Part shown: positions 16,904 to 26,254 of the stretch, in pieces
Numbering within the stretch: position 1 is the first letter of the stretch
How the letters are laid out: the number at the start of each line of letters is the position of its first letter
Position numbers and translations under genes: made by a program
The notes under the pieces: generated by a model
Seen by the model: the letters and a program-made list of their open reading frames with translations, nothing else
Databases searched by the model: none
Told to the model about the DNA's origin: nothing
Origin: Bacteroidota bacterium
GTDB taxonomy: Bacteria > Bacteroidota > Bacteroidia > Cytophagales > Cytophagaceae
Direction of reading: 5' to 3'
NCBI GenBank assembly: GCA_023428135.1
Contig: JAEYZG010000051.1
Coordinates: forward strand, 62,001-126,000
Length of the DNA stretch: 64,000 nt

Positions 16904-17163
16904 TTCTTGTATTTTTTATAGTGTGTTTTTGTATTTGTAAAAGTATTAATTCGTTGTTAATGAATATTATGTGTATTGGTAAATGTACTAAATGATAAAA
17001 AATATTACAAGTATTTGACATAAAAAAAACTAAAGAAAAAAATACCTGTTTTCCTATCGTAGCCAACATGATAGCGGCAATCTTCTGAACTAAGCAATAA
17101 GTTCCCTTATGAAGGGGTGTGCACATTCAGTCAGAAAAACCGTTGTCTTAAGGGAGTATAATT

Positions 17164-18645
17164 ATGAGAAAAGGTATTTTACTGCTGACCATTGTCTTTT
17201 GCATGACGATGACAGCCAATGCACAACACGAGATAACCGCGCTAAACCTTACTATTCAAAATCCGAAGGATGTATATTCTGTAGCTCAGGCTGGTAAAGG
17301 GCTTGCATTTTTGTTTAAAACTAACAAACAATATCAAACCATTATACTTTCTGATGATTTTAATGAGCAGAGGAAAACTCTTTATAAAAGAAGTGCCGAT
17401 GAAAAGAAAGAAGAAATACTAGGTGGCCTCATCGATTCACTTTATGTAGTATTTTATTTTCATCATCCAAAGTCAAATATATTATCTCAACTGAAGGTTA
17501 ACAGAATCACAGGAGAGCAGTCTTATGAGAAGTTCTTTGTTCTTCAGCCCAAAGAACAGGTTCTCAAAGGCTTTAACATGGATGGTAAATTCTATATACT
17601 AACTGTAATGCAATACAAGAATGATGTGAATGTTTATACAATTTCCCCTCATATAGCAACTTTGCAAGCAGATATGTACAATATGCAATTTCCAACATTT
17701 TACGGAAGGCTTAGCAGGAAAAGCGATGGCTCTGAAGAAGCAAAACCTATAGTAATCGATGACATCAATCCTGAGGCTGTCAATACGATCAGGTCTGTCC
17801 ATTCAGATAAAAAACTCTATCACTCCAACGGAAAAATCTTCTTCACCTTTGATGATGCAGACAGAACTCATCTTATTGAAATAGATACCTATAAAAAAAC
17901 TTCTGTATACAAAAAGCTAAACTTCACTCTCGAAAGGACAGCGAACGCCTCAAGGCAACAAGGCAATAGCTTCATTAGTGACAATACACTATTCAGAATA
18001 AGCATGAATCCTGATCAGATGAACCTGACCGTGCTTAACCTTGACACTATGAGTATGCTGGCTACATACAATATTTTCCCTGAGGAAAATGAAGTGAACA
18101 TCGCTAACTCACCAATGGTGCAGCAAGGTATTATTGTGGGATTTGACAATAACGATGAAAAAATAATCAGGAAACCTTCGCAGTTCTTCAAAAAAGCTCT
18201 AGGCGGTGATATTGCTATCGTGGTAAATAAGACAGATAAAAATAAGCTGGCATTACAAATAGGTTCCTATGAAGAATTTACTGTATACAAAGGAGCTGGT
18301 ACAGGAGCACCTATAAGCTCCGGATCATCCTTCAGCCCTTATTCTACCGCTTCTCTTGGTTATGGCTATCCAGCATTCGGATACTCTTCCTACTTTCCAA
18401 ATAGCGGTCCGACTATGACAAGAATAAATCTGGTGCATTTTGAAAGTTTGTTTGATAATAGCTATATGCACATTGAAGGTAATGTGCCAAAGAGTGCCAT
18501 GCAGAAGATTACTGATTTTAAAGAAGATAAATTTGGCCCTGCAGGACCGGAAGTCAACAATACAACAGCATACAAACAAAATGTTATTTTAGGGTACCTG
18601 AATAAAAGGACAAATAAGTTCCAGTTACTTGAGTTTAAGAAATAA
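17164..18645 (+). CDS. Secreted protein of unknown function
   Basis: A 493-residue protein with a clear signal peptide (MRKGILLLTIVFCMTMTANAQ, cut before HEI). The body shows regularly spaced beta-strand pairs (FYILTVMQYKNDVNVYTIS, SDNTLFRISMNPDQMNLTVL) that suggest a propeller-like fold. A low-complexity Ser/Gly/Tyr stretch (about 380-410, TASLGYGYPAFGYSSYFP) follows, and the terminus is basic. There is no T9SS sorting domain, lipobox or membrane helix, so it is probably periplasmic. No family is recognised. The gene is single, ended by a strong terminator. Confidence 0.7.
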   Translation: MRKGILLLTIVFCMTMTANAQHEITALNLTIQNPKDVYSVAQAGKGLAFLFKTNKQYQTIILSDDFNEQRKTLYKRSADEKKEEILGGLIDSLYVVFYFHHPKSNILSQLKVNRITGEQSYEKFFVLQPKEQVLKGFNMDGKFYILTVMQYKNDVNVYTISPHIATLQADMYNMQFPTFYGRLSRKSDGSEEAKPIVIDDINPEAVNTIRSVHSDKKLYHSNGKIFFTFDDADRTHLIEIDTYKKTSVYKKLNFTLERTANASRQQGNSFISDNTLFRISMNPDQMNLTVLNLDTMSMLATYNIFPEENEVNIANSPMVQQGIIVGFDNNDEKIIRKPSQFFKKALGGDIAIVVNKTDKNKLALQIGSYEEFTVYKGAGTGAPISSGSSFSPYSTASLGYGYPAFGYSSYFPNSGPTMTRINLVHFESLFDNSYMHIEGNVPKSAMQKITDFKEDKFGPAGPEVNNTTAYKQNVILGYLNKRTNKFQLLEFKK

Positions 18646-18666
18646 GGTCATTGTTTTTATAATAGC

Positions 18667-18701
18667 AAAAGGCTGCCTCTTTGGTGGGGGCAGCCTTTTT
18701 T
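18667..18701 (+). terminator. Intrinsic terminator
   Basis: An 11-bp GC-rich stem (18667-18677 with 18689-18699, AAAAGGCTGCC) is followed by T residues. It also has an A-run on the other side and can serve the convergent peroxiredoxin gene. Confidence 0.9.
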
Positions 18702-18723
18702 AGTAACGAGTGAACAGCTAATA

Positions 18724-19239
18724 TTAAAACTCTTTCCTGATTTGCTCAGCATGTGCGTCTGGAATTACATCATCAATGATTTCACTTATAAAACCCTTCT
18801 CATCAATAATAAAAGTAACCCTGGAAGTTCCCATGAATTTTTCACCTCCTCTTTCCTTTTCAATCCATGTGTCATATTTTTCATGAATAGATTTGTCTAC
18901 ATCTGCAATAAGAGTGAAGGGTAGGGCATGCTGATTTTTAAAAACTTTATGAGAAGCTTCGTCATCTGAGCTCACTCCTAATATGGTGTAACCATCTTTT
19001 TGAAGAAGCTCATAATTATCTCTCAGGTTACAAGCTTCCTTTGTACATCCTGGAGTATTATCTTTTGGGTAAAAATAAAGAATCACCTTTTTTCCCTTGA
19101 ATGAACTAAGTGTGACAATTTTTCCATCCTGATCTTTACCTGCAAAATCCGGCGCTGCATCCCCGACTTTAAGCTTTGCAGGCCTGCTGCAAGACAGGAG
19201 AAATAAGGCTAAGATGATTGACTTAATAAATCTTTTCAT
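18724..19239 (-). CDS. Lipoprotein PrxQ/BCP-type peroxiredoxin
   Basis: A 171-residue thioredoxin-fold peroxidase of the AhpC-TSA/PrxQ class. The peroxidatic cysteine is C65 in NTPGCTKEAC, and the resolving cysteine is C70, five residues on, as in two-cysteine PrxQ. GVSSDD and TFIIDEKG are also conserved. Unlike the usual cytoplasmic BCP, the N-terminus is a lipoprotein signal (LLSC, C17), so the enzyme should be membrane-anchored on the periplasmic side. It reduces H2O2 or organic peroxides using thiols; its periplasmic reductant is unknown. A TAnnTTTG promoter lies 25 bp upstream. Confidence 0.88.
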   Translation of the reverse strand: MKRFIKSIILALFLLSCSRPAKLKVGDAAPDFAGKDQDGKIVTLSSFKGKKVILYFYPKDNTPGCTKEACNLRDNYELLQKDGYTILGVSSDDEASHKVFKNQHALPFTLIADVDKSIHEKYDTWIEKERGGEKFMGTSRVTFIIDEKGFISEIIDDVIPDAHAEQIRKEF

Positions 19240-19263
19240 TACGATATAATCTGACTGTTCTCA

Positions 19264-19291
19264 CAAAATTAACGCAGATATATCAAACCAA
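19264..19291 (-). promoter_or_regulatory. Promoter of the peroxiredoxin gene
   Basis: On the minus strand TAATTTTG (19264-19271) matches TAnnTTTG, and a TTG at 19289-19291 lies 17 bp upstream, an acceptable spacing to a -33 element. Confidence 0.5.
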
Positions 19292-19317
19292 AAAATCATA
19301 CCACTTTGGCATTCAAA

Positions 19318-19824
19318 TTACCTGATAAAAACAACATCTTCATGAATTCTACTTTTGTATTCATCAAGCGTTGTTGAAGGAAATATTTCAATAAAATCTA
19401 TTTGACCATGGGTAACAGATACAGCAAAACCAATCTCAGGATATACATATAAGTTACTCGTTTTGCCTGCCCGGGACGAGAGGCGATGACCCTCACCATA
19501 GTCTGAAATTATCTTCTTGAAAGACATATCACTTATTAAATGGCTATCATCATTTATATATATCATTACCAGCTTATCTCCTTCGAAATAAAAATATGCG
19601 GGAATTGCATCAGGTTTATGAATTCTTGACAAGCCCTGCAACTTGATATAGCTTACCTCATTATCTATTTCACTATCCTTTATCCCGAATTCCTTTACTA
19701 ATGAAGGATAATCATATTTTCTGTATTTCAGCAATTCTTCCATTCTAGAATATTTATAATCAGATTCAAATAGTAAATTAATAGTTATCAGGGATAGTAA
19801 CGTAAAGCTGAATAAGAGGTTCAT
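19318..19824 (-). CDS. Exported protein of unknown function
   Basis: A 168-residue protein with a hydrophobic N-terminal segment (MNLLFSFTLLSLITINLLF) that is either a signal peptide or an anchor. The rest is soluble and mixed alpha/beta. It contains DAIPAYFYFEGDKLVMIYI and SNLYVYPEIGFAVSVTHGQI, reminiscent of a small beta-sheet domain. No cysteines or catalytic motif stand out, and no family is recognised. It is co-oriented with the T9SS gene 23 bp upstream and may be co-transcribed with it. Confidence 0.6.
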   Translation of the reverse strand: MNLLFSFTLLSLITINLLFESDYKYSRMEELLKYRKYDYPSLVKEFGIKDSEIDNEVSYIKLQGLSRIHKPDAIPAYFYFEGDKLVMIYINDDSHLISDMSFKKIISDYGEGHRLSSRAGKTSNLYVYPEIGFAVSVTHGQIDFIEIFPSTTLDEYKSRIHEDVVFIR

Positions 19825-19847
19825 CTGGTAAATGATTATAGTCGCAC

Positions 19848-20978
19848 TTATGGTATTACAATTTTTTCAACTGTTCTTGCAGATTCTGTTTCAATGCTAA
19901 GGAAATAAATTCCTGAAGCTAAGGCTGAGAGATCATAAGCCCATTTACCAGCAATACCTTCAGACATTTTGTTATCAAGAGGAATATAAGTACCCGTTAT
20001 AGCCACTAAACAGACACGAATATAATCATGAGATTGATCTTGAAAAATTATATTGAGGTTACCTGTGCATGGATTAGGGAAAACTAATATATCAGCCTCT
20101 TCTTCCGTTGCTACAATTGAAGAAATTTCTTGCTTTCCTTCATCATCATGTTCCACAACTCTGTAGTAGAAAAGCCCTGGTATTTCCTTTGTATCTTCAA
20201 ATATATAATTAGCAATAGATCTTGAATTGCCCTTTGCTTTTACTTTACCGATAGAATCAAAGTTTACTCCATCAGAAGATCTTTGCACTTCAAAGTAGTT
20301 ACTGGCCCTTTCAGATAATGTACTCCATCTCAGTTCAATTGCTGCATTTTTTTTAATTGCTCTTATATCAAGGAAATAAGCAGCAAGGGCACAGCTTTCT
20401 ACAAATCTGATATCATCAATTCCAAAATCATTTCCCCCTGCTGTGGTGTTTTGATCTAGTATTGTGATAGGAGCAGTTGTTGCATTACCTGAATTCCACA
20501 TAATGTCAAAATTTTCCCAGGTATTTACAGAAGAAGGAGCATAAAAAATACTGCCCAGAATATCTGAGTTTATGGAAAACTGTAGTTGTGCCACCTCTCC
20601 TAAAGATAAGCTGCTTACCCATGCGGAAAAATTATATTCAGTAAGAGGAACAACGTTTATAGTCTGAGTCCACACTTTAGTTTCCGGAGTGCCAGCTCCA
20701 TTTACTATTAAAAAGTTTCCGTTTTCGCTTGTATGATCTGCTCCTGAAAAATCAGGATGATATTTTTCTACATCTGGAGCAACGGTATATGTTTCTTCTG
20801 CATAAAGACAATTTTCACTATCACAGAATTGATATGATGAAGAAAAACCAGTATTGCCAGAAGAAAAATCACTGTTAACAACAAGGTTATTAGAATGGCA
20901 TTGTGCAAAAGCTCTGCAATGAAAGCAAAAGGAAGCCATTATAATAATTATAAATTCAGCGCGGTAAACTGATTTCAT
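19848..20978 (-). CDS. T9SS-sorted protein with CBM-like sandwich domain
   Basis: A 376-residue protein. The signal peptide ends near CRAFAQ. Residues about 27-190 form a galactose-binding-like (CBM4/9-type) beta-sandwich: NLVVNSDFSSGNTGFSSSY at the start, TETKVW-type aromatic strands, and GNDFGIDDIRFVESC at the end. An Ig/fibronectin-like segment follows (about 195-295, IELRWSTLSERASNYFEVQR). The last 75 residues are a T9SS type A sorting domain (VFPNPCTGNLNIIF ... GIYFLSIET). It is likely a surface or secreted carbohydrate-binding protein; no catalytic domain is visible. Confidence 0.8.
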   Translation of the reverse strand: MKSVYRAEFIIIIMASFCFHCRAFAQCHSNNLVVNSDFSSGNTGFSSSYQFCDSENCLYAEETYTVAPDVEKYHPDFSGADHTSENGNFLIVNGAGTPETKVWTQTINVVPLTEYNFSAWVSSLSLGEVAQLQFSINSDILGSIFYAPSSVNTWENFDIMWNSGNATTAPITILDQNTTAGGNDFGIDDIRFVESCALAAYFLDIRAIKKNAAIELRWSTLSERASNYFEVQRSSDGVNFDSIGKVKAKGNSRSIANYIFEDTKEIPGLFYYRVVEHDDEGKQEISSIVATEEEADILVFPNPCTGNLNIIFQDQSHDYIRVCLVAITGTYIPLDNKMSEGIAGKWAYDLSALASGIYFLSIETESARTVEKIVIP

Positions 20979-21772
20979 AAAAATTACAATTTATTTATGC
21001 TAAATGTAGTGAAAAAATTGAGAGGCTAAAAAGCTAACTTATAGAAGTTCAATGTGGCAACAAGTATTTATAAATTCTGTTGTTCTTGTTTGGGAGATTA
21101 GATGAATAAATCTATAATTTAAGATAATTAATCTCAGAAAATTTTTAATGGAAACACAGACCTATATTATGATTAATTCATAACTCTAAATAGAAGATTT
21201 CTTATGTGTACGCTAATATTAAAATCAGTTTCTATATCCCTATCTTAATATCCGTTTTTTTACATATCCTTTATAAAGTAAATGAATTACAAATCTTAAT
21301 ATCTTTTTAATTTTTATAAATGGACATTATAGCTATTTTGTGGTAAATTTTCCTTTACACAGATGCGAACGCTTGCACAGTTTTAGATCGAGCCGGATGC
21401 TATGCTTTTTAAGTATTAGGAATTTGATAGATTATAATCTTTAATAACAAAAATGGTCAATGCTGGTTTCAAGCCTTCTTGGTTGGACCTATCTTTAAAA
21501 GGCGTCCGCTTAATAATCCATAAGTTGCCTAAGTCCTAAAGGTATTAGGCAATGGAATTTCAATGATGATATTTTTTTCTAATAAGAAAGATTGTTCTTC
21601 TCCTGGAAGAGGTAATACTATTAAAAATCTCCGATTAGCTAATAAAATATTTTTTTTAAAAATTCTAATGATATTCTAATCTCGGCCTTATGGCATCTTA
21701 ATGTCGCGGTAATATTTTTACTTACCCACAAAATATTGTGGTATTAATTTAATGCTGTATAAAAGTTAAGAT
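20979..21772. other. 794-bp gene-free AT-rich stretch
   Basis: No convincing coding frame is present; the longest ATG frames are under 30 codons (one at 21453-21539). It contains an 8-bp hairpin (21523-21530 with 21543-21550, TTGCCTAA) whose 12-base loop holds a second small palindrome (CCTAAAGG). A 16-bp palindrome just before the carbonic anhydrase gene is listed separately. It is a plausible place for an untranslated RNA or long leader, but no known RNA family is recognised. Confidence 0.5.
21726..21741. promoter_or_regulatory. Palindrome upstream of carbonic anhydrase
   Basis: CCACAAAATATTGTGG has 6-bp arms around AATA and lies 31 bp before the ATG at 21773. It could be an operator or a short hairpin in the leader. 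Confidence 0.35.
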
Positions 21773-22447
21773 ATGAAGACATTAACCAAAGAAATGCAAG
21801 CTGCTATAACGCCTCAACAGGCTTTTCAACTGTTGAAAAATGGGAATGATCGATTCATTAATAATCTGAAGGCAAATCGTAACTTACTACAACAGGTAAA
21901 TGAGACTTCTGACGGGCAACATCCTTTTGCAGTAATTCTGAGTTGCATTGATTCGCGCACTTCTGCCGAATTAATATTTGATCAGGGACTTGGAGACATC
22001 TTCAGTATCCGTATTGCCGGAAATATCTTGAACGATGATATCGTGGGTAGCATGGAGTTCGCTTGTAAATTGGCAGGTGCAAAGATTATAGTTGTATTGG
22101 GCCATTCAAAGTGTGGAGCTATCAAAGGTGCTTGTGATCATGCGAAGCTAGGGAGCCTCACAACATTATTAGATAAAATAAAACCAGCTATTGACTCTGA
22201 GGATACGATTAAAGAAAACCGTAATTCTTCCAATTCTGAATTTGTCGAGAAGGTGGCTGATCTTAATGTAAAGCTTACTGTAAATGCTATTAAAGAAAGA
22301 AGTCCGATTCTTAAAGAAATGATCCAAAATGGTTTAGTTAGTTTGGTTGGTGGTATGTATGATGTTGGATCAGGATTAGTGACCTTTTACGATGAAACTT
22401 TGGAGGTAACTGAAAGAGTTATAGCTGAAGAAAGTTTTACAAAATAA
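21773..22447 (+). CDS. Beta-class carbonic anhydrase
   Basis: A 224-residue beta-carbonic anhydrase. Zinc ligands are C58 and, in GHSKCGA, H111 and C114. The D60-R62 pair in CIDSRTS is the conserved catalytic dyad. IRIAGN and the terminal GGMYDVGSGLVTFYD are also family features. There is no signal peptide, so it is cytoplasmic. It interconverts CO2 and bicarbonate, supplying carboxylases or controlling pH. The gene is single with a hairpin terminator, convergent with the histidine kinase gene. Confidence 0.95.
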   Translation: MKTLTKEMQAAITPQQAFQLLKNGNDRFINNLKANRNLLQQVNETSDGQHPFAVILSCIDSRTSAELIFDQGLGDIFSIRIAGNILNDDIVGSMEFACKLAGAKIIVVLGHSKCGAIKGACDHAKLGSLTTLLDKIKPAIDSEDTIKENRNSSNSEFVEKVADLNVKLTVNAIKERSPILKEMIQNGLVSLVGGMYDVGSGLVTFYDETLEVTERVIAEESFTK

Positions 22448-22463
22448 TCCCCAGTTTTTATAA

Positions 22464-22495
22464 CCTGGCTTGAGGCACGCAAGCCAGGGTTTCTT
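22464..22495 (+). terminator. Hairpin terminator after carbonic anhydrase
   Basis: A 9-bp GC-rich stem (22464-22472 with 22480-22488, CCTGGCTTG) and 7-nt loop are followed by a moderate T tract (GTTTCTTC). Confidence 0.65.
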
Positions 22496-22599
22496 CACTC
22501 ATTTGAGGACTTGCATCACCAAAGACTTTTTAAGCACCATCAATAATTTTTAATTGTTATGTTTAAGGTAGATTGCGATTTTTTGTGAAATAATCCTTG

Positions 22600-24711
22600 T
22601 TAATGTTTAAAGTATACTTTGAAAGTAGAACCTTTGCCTACTTCACTTTCGACTTCTATTTTGCCTCCTGCATCATCTATAATTCTTTTAATGATATACA
22701 AACCGATACCTGCTCCTTCTGTTTCTGTATTAAATCTTTTAAACATCTTAAATAACTTAGCATGCTTAAGGTCTATTCCAATCCCATTATCTGTGAAAGA
22801 TAGAATAGCATAATGATCTTTCTTATAACATTTAATTATTACTTCAGGCCTTCTCTCTGATCGGTATTTTATAGCATTGCTTAACAGGTTCATCACAATG
22901 CTTCTCAAATCTTTCTTTGAAAATTCAATGGTAGGACAATCATCTAAGTTTAACCTTATCTGCGCATTACTTTTTTTAATTTGATCAAAGAGGAGTACCT
23001 GCACATCTCCAATTATCTCACTTAAGTTCTGAGGAGCAATATCATCTTTTTCCATTCTTTGGATCTTGGAAATTTCAGTCAGATCCATAATTGTGTTTTT
23101 TAGTTTGGAAATGGATGTCTTGATCATTTCAATAAGAGAGATAACTTCTTTTTTTCTAAATGTTGGATCAGAAGTAACATCATCAAGCATCGTTGTCAAT
23201 CCTTCAATATTTGCTATAGGAGCTTTTAGATCATGTGATGCAGTATAGATAAAATTATCAAGATCAGTGTTTATTTTCAGAAGGGAGTCATTTTTTTCAT
23301 TCAAATCTTTTGTGCGAGCTTCTACTTTCTTTTCAAGTTCTATATTCAGTTTATGCAACATATCTTCCGTTTCCATCAACTCTTCAGTGGTTTTTTGAAG
23401 CTCCAGATTAGACTGATTTAACTTAGAGATATTTCTTTTTTGATCTGTTATGTCGTAAGATACACCTAAGTATCCTTTAAAATTTTTATCGATATCATAA
23501 AAGGGACGTGCTAAACTTAGAATCCATCTATATTGTCCATCATATCTTTTAACCCTTAATTCAATTTCGAATGCACTTTTATTCTTTGAAGCATTTTCAA
23601 AAGCAATCATTAACCGTTCATAATCTTCTTTTGGTATAGAGGTAGACCAATCCTTTTTTAATTCATCTTCCAGACAGCTTCCTGAAAACTTTAACCATGT
23701 TTTGTTGTAATATTCAGGTAATCCGTCTTCATTTGTTCTCCAGATTAATGCAGGAAAATCTTCTAAGATAGTTAAGTAGAAATCTCTTGATTGCTTTAAT
23801 CTTTCTTCTGTTTGTTTCTTTTCGAGAAATGTACCTAATTGGATTGCAAGAGATGTTACAATTCTAGTGAAAATGATATCCTCTTCTTTCGATTCGCTAA
23901 AGTAAAACATCAGAGATGCAAAAACTTCACCCTCATGTGTTACAATTGGTACCCCTAAGACACTCTTTATACCTACCTGTGTTGCAATATCTTTTCTTTT
24001 AAAATCACTGTCGTAAGCTGTTATGTCAGGATTCCATACTGTTTTATTCAGGAATACACTTCCTGTCATTCCTTCTCCAACTCTAAATGTAACCTGTTTA
24101 CTGGCTTCTAAAAAAGGTAAAAATTTTTCTTCTCTCATATACCATACCGGGGCATATTCAATCATGTGTTTTCCTCTGTTTAAAACCCATGCTTCTCCAC
24201 AATCCCATCCCGCTTCTTGGCAGATAAATTTAATTGTCAGACTTAGTGCATTATTAAAAGTATCAGCTTTACTTATCGCTGTAGAAATGGTTTGAAGAAT
24301 TCCCATTTCCTTCAATATTTTATGCTTTTTAGAAGCATCTCTGATTATTCCCGCAAAAAAATATTTTCCTCCTTCTTTCCAGGCAGATAGGGATAGTTCG
24401 ATAGGAAATTCAATTTGATTTTTATGTAAAGCAGATATTTCAAATGTCTTCCCTATCAATGTGGTTTGACCGCTAGTGATGAATCTTTTTATTCCTTTTA
24501 AATGAGCTTTACGATGTCTTTGTGGCATAAGAATAGTTAAGCTCTCCCCAATCATTTCTTCTTGCTGGTATCCAAATAATTCAAAAGCCTTCTTGTTACA
24601 ATACAATATTGTTGAATTCTCATCGGCTACAAAGATGGAATCTGTAGCAGATTCAGTGACTGCTTTAAAACTGTTTTCTGACAATTTAATCCGAGGCTCC
24701 TTGCTTTTCAT
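22600..24711 (-). CDS. PAS-GAF-PAS sensor histidine kinase
   Basis: 703 residues from the ATG at 24711 (a GTG at 24732 would add seven). A PAS domain lies at about 14-130 (VADENSTILYCNKKAFELFGY), a GAF domain at about 140-305, a second PAS at about 315-435 (GVSYDITDQKR), then a coiled coil and the dimerisation helix with ASHDLKAPIANIEG (phospho-acceptor H493). The ATPase domain has its N box (SIVMNLLSNAIKY, N612), D box (FTDNGIGID) and G box (GAGIGLYIIKR). There are no transmembrane helices, so it is a soluble sensor. It probably reads a small ligand or redox state. No response regulator is adjacent, so it is an orphan kinase. It is complete, unlike its relative at 28.1-29.5 kb. Confidence 0.92.
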   Translation of the reverse strand: MKSKEPRIKLSENSFKAVTESATDSIFVADENSTILYCNKKAFELFGYQQEEMIGESLTILMPQRHRKAHLKGIKRFITSGQTTLIGKTFEISALHKNQIEFPIELSLSAWKEGGKYFFAGIIRDASKKHKILKEMGILQTISTAISKADTFNNALSLTIKFICQEAGWDCGEAWVLNRGKHMIEYAPVWYMREEKFLPFLEASKQVTFRVGEGMTGSVFLNKTVWNPDITAYDSDFKRKDIATQVGIKSVLGVPIVTHEGEVFASLMFYFSESKEEDIIFTRIVTSLAIQLGTFLEKKQTEERLKQSRDFYLTILEDFPALIWRTNEDGLPEYYNKTWLKFSGSCLEDELKKDWSTSIPKEDYERLMIAFENASKNKSAFEIELRVKRYDGQYRWILSLARPFYDIDKNFKGYLGVSYDITDQKRNISKLNQSNLELQKTTEELMETEDMLHKLNIELEKKVEARTKDLNEKNDSLLKINTDLDNFIYTASHDLKAPIANIEGLTTMLDDVTSDPTFRKKEVISLIEMIKTSISKLKNTIMDLTEISKIQRMEKDDIAPQNLSEIIGDVQVLLFDQIKKSNAQIRLNLDDCPTIEFSKKDLRSIVMNLLSNAIKYRSERRPEVIIKCYKKDHYAILSFTDNGIGIDLKHAKLFKMFKRFNTETEGAGIGLYIIKRIIDDAGGKIEVESEVGKGSTFKVYFKH

Positions 24712-24897
24712 GCGGTTCGATAGAAATGCCACTGATAAATTATTTTCGATGTTTAACTAAACATTTTTTCTCTTTTAAATCAATCCGAAAATGAATGGCT
24801 ATTTATATCTTTATTATATTTAAATAAAAAAATTACTTTAATTGTTTTGAGCAATGCTAACGCTTTGCAACTTCTACTGTTTGATTTTGTGTGACCA

Positions 24898-24928
24898 ATA
24901 AAAAAAGCCTCCTTAGAAAAGAGGCTTT
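24898..24928 (-). terminator. Minus-strand intrinsic terminator
   Basis: The stem AAAGCCTC/GAGGCTTT (24904-24911 with 24921-24928) is followed on the minus strand by a T run. It is placed to end transcripts of the flavin monooxygenase-like gene, whose stop is 166 bp away. The rest of the 382-bp gap 24712-25093 shows nothing else. Confidence 0.6.
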
Positions 24929-25093
24929 GTCATAAATATCCATTGTTTATCGATTTAACTCCTTGTCGATTTTAAAAACAACTAACCGTTATTATTGATC
25001 AATGAGTATAGAAAATCTGTTGAAGCTGGGAGGCTTATTTATGTATAGTTTTTTGGGTATGTTAAAATTGATAAGCATAAATTGTTATGGAAA

Positions 25094-26125
25094 CTATTTT
25101 TGCAAAGCTTCCCTCACTTTAGGTGCTATTTGAGTTCCGAAAATTTCAATTGATTTCATAAGTGATGCATGTGATGGTCCCCCGACATCCATATGAGCTG
25201 AGAATCTGGTGAGCCCGAATAGTTCGTTCATCTCAAGGATCTTATCAATAGCTTCATTGGCATCGCCAATAATAAGATGACCATTTTGGCCACGGCCATA
25301 ATCATATTGGCTGCGTGAGAATGGCTGCCAGCCGCGTGTCCGACCGATACGGTTCATCTGGTCCGAATAAACAGGAAAGTATTCATCTGCTATTTTCTTA
25401 CTATCTTCTCCGAAGAAACAATGCATGTGTACGCCTACCTGAAATTTGGACATATCATGATTGAAATGCTGATACACATCCTGATAATATTGGAACAAAG
25501 GCTGGAACTGTGCAGGATTGCCTCCGATGATAGCAAAGATTACCGGCAAGCCGACCTTCCCGGCTCGCAGAACTGATTCCGGAGTTCCTCCAACTGCTAC
25601 CCATATTTTTAGCTGATCGTTCACTGCTCTTGGCAATATTTCCTGGTTGTTTAATGATGCTCTGTATTTTCCTTTCCAGGATATCGGGTTCTGTTGGTTT
25701 ATTTTCAGCAAAAGGTCCAGCTTTTCTTCAAACAAGCCATTATAATCTTTGAGGTCATATCCATAGATAGGGAATGATTCTATAAAGCTTCCTCTTCCGG
25801 TAATGATTTCTGCCCGTCCCTTGCTTATCTGGTCGATCGTTGCAAAGCTTTGATAGATTCTCACCGGATCTGAAGAGCTTAGCACTGTCACAGCGCTTCC
25901 TAACTTAATTTTTTTGGTAACAGTGGAAGCTGCAGCAAGCACGATTTCAGGTACAGATACTGCATAATCAGGGCGATGATGTTCACCGATGCCAAAAAAG
26001 TCGAGACCTACTTCATCCATCAGTTTTATTTCTTCGATCAGTTCACGCAAACGCTCTCCTGCAGGAAGAGGTTGTCCATTCTGATCATAATGATTATCGC
26101 CAAACATTCCTATGCCGAGTTCCAT
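25094..26125 (-). CDS. LLM-class flavin-dependent oxidoreductase
   Basis: A 343-residue bacterial luciferase-like TIM barrel. The N-terminal strand is ELGIGMFGD. FFGIGEHHRPDYAVSVPEI is the conserved EHH region that lines the flavin site. LGSAVTVLSSSDPVRIYQ and GRAEIITGRGSF follow in the expected order. Such enzymes use FMNH2 or F420; Bacteroidota lack F420, so FMN is the likely cofactor (inference). The substrate is unknown. It is cytoplasmic and the gene appears monocistronic. Confidence 0.88.
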   Translation of the reverse strand: MELGIGMFGDNHYDQNGQPLPAGERLRELIEEIKLMDEVGLDFFGIGEHHRPDYAVSVPEIVLAAASTVTKKIKLGSAVTVLSSSDPVRIYQSFATIDQISKGRAEIITGRGSFIESFPIYGYDLKDYNGLFEEKLDLLLKINQQNPISWKGKYRASLNNQEILPRAVNDQLKIWVAVGGTPESVLRAGKVGLPVIFAIIGGNPAQFQPLFQYYQDVYQHFNHDMSKFQVGVHMHCFFGEDSKKIADEYFPVYSDQMNRIGRTRGWQPFSRSQYDYGRGQNGHLIIGDANEAIDKILEMNELFGLTRFSAHMDVGGPSHASLMKSIEIFGTQIAPKVREALQK

Positions 26126-26254
26126 AAATCTCTCTTTTTCTTGTAAAGATAAGAAAAGAACAACTTAGAGATGGAACATGTTTGTGAGTTAGTTTTATAT
26201 TTATATATTCATTAGTAGGTGTATTTGATTATCAGTTATTAAGTGAGGAAATGT

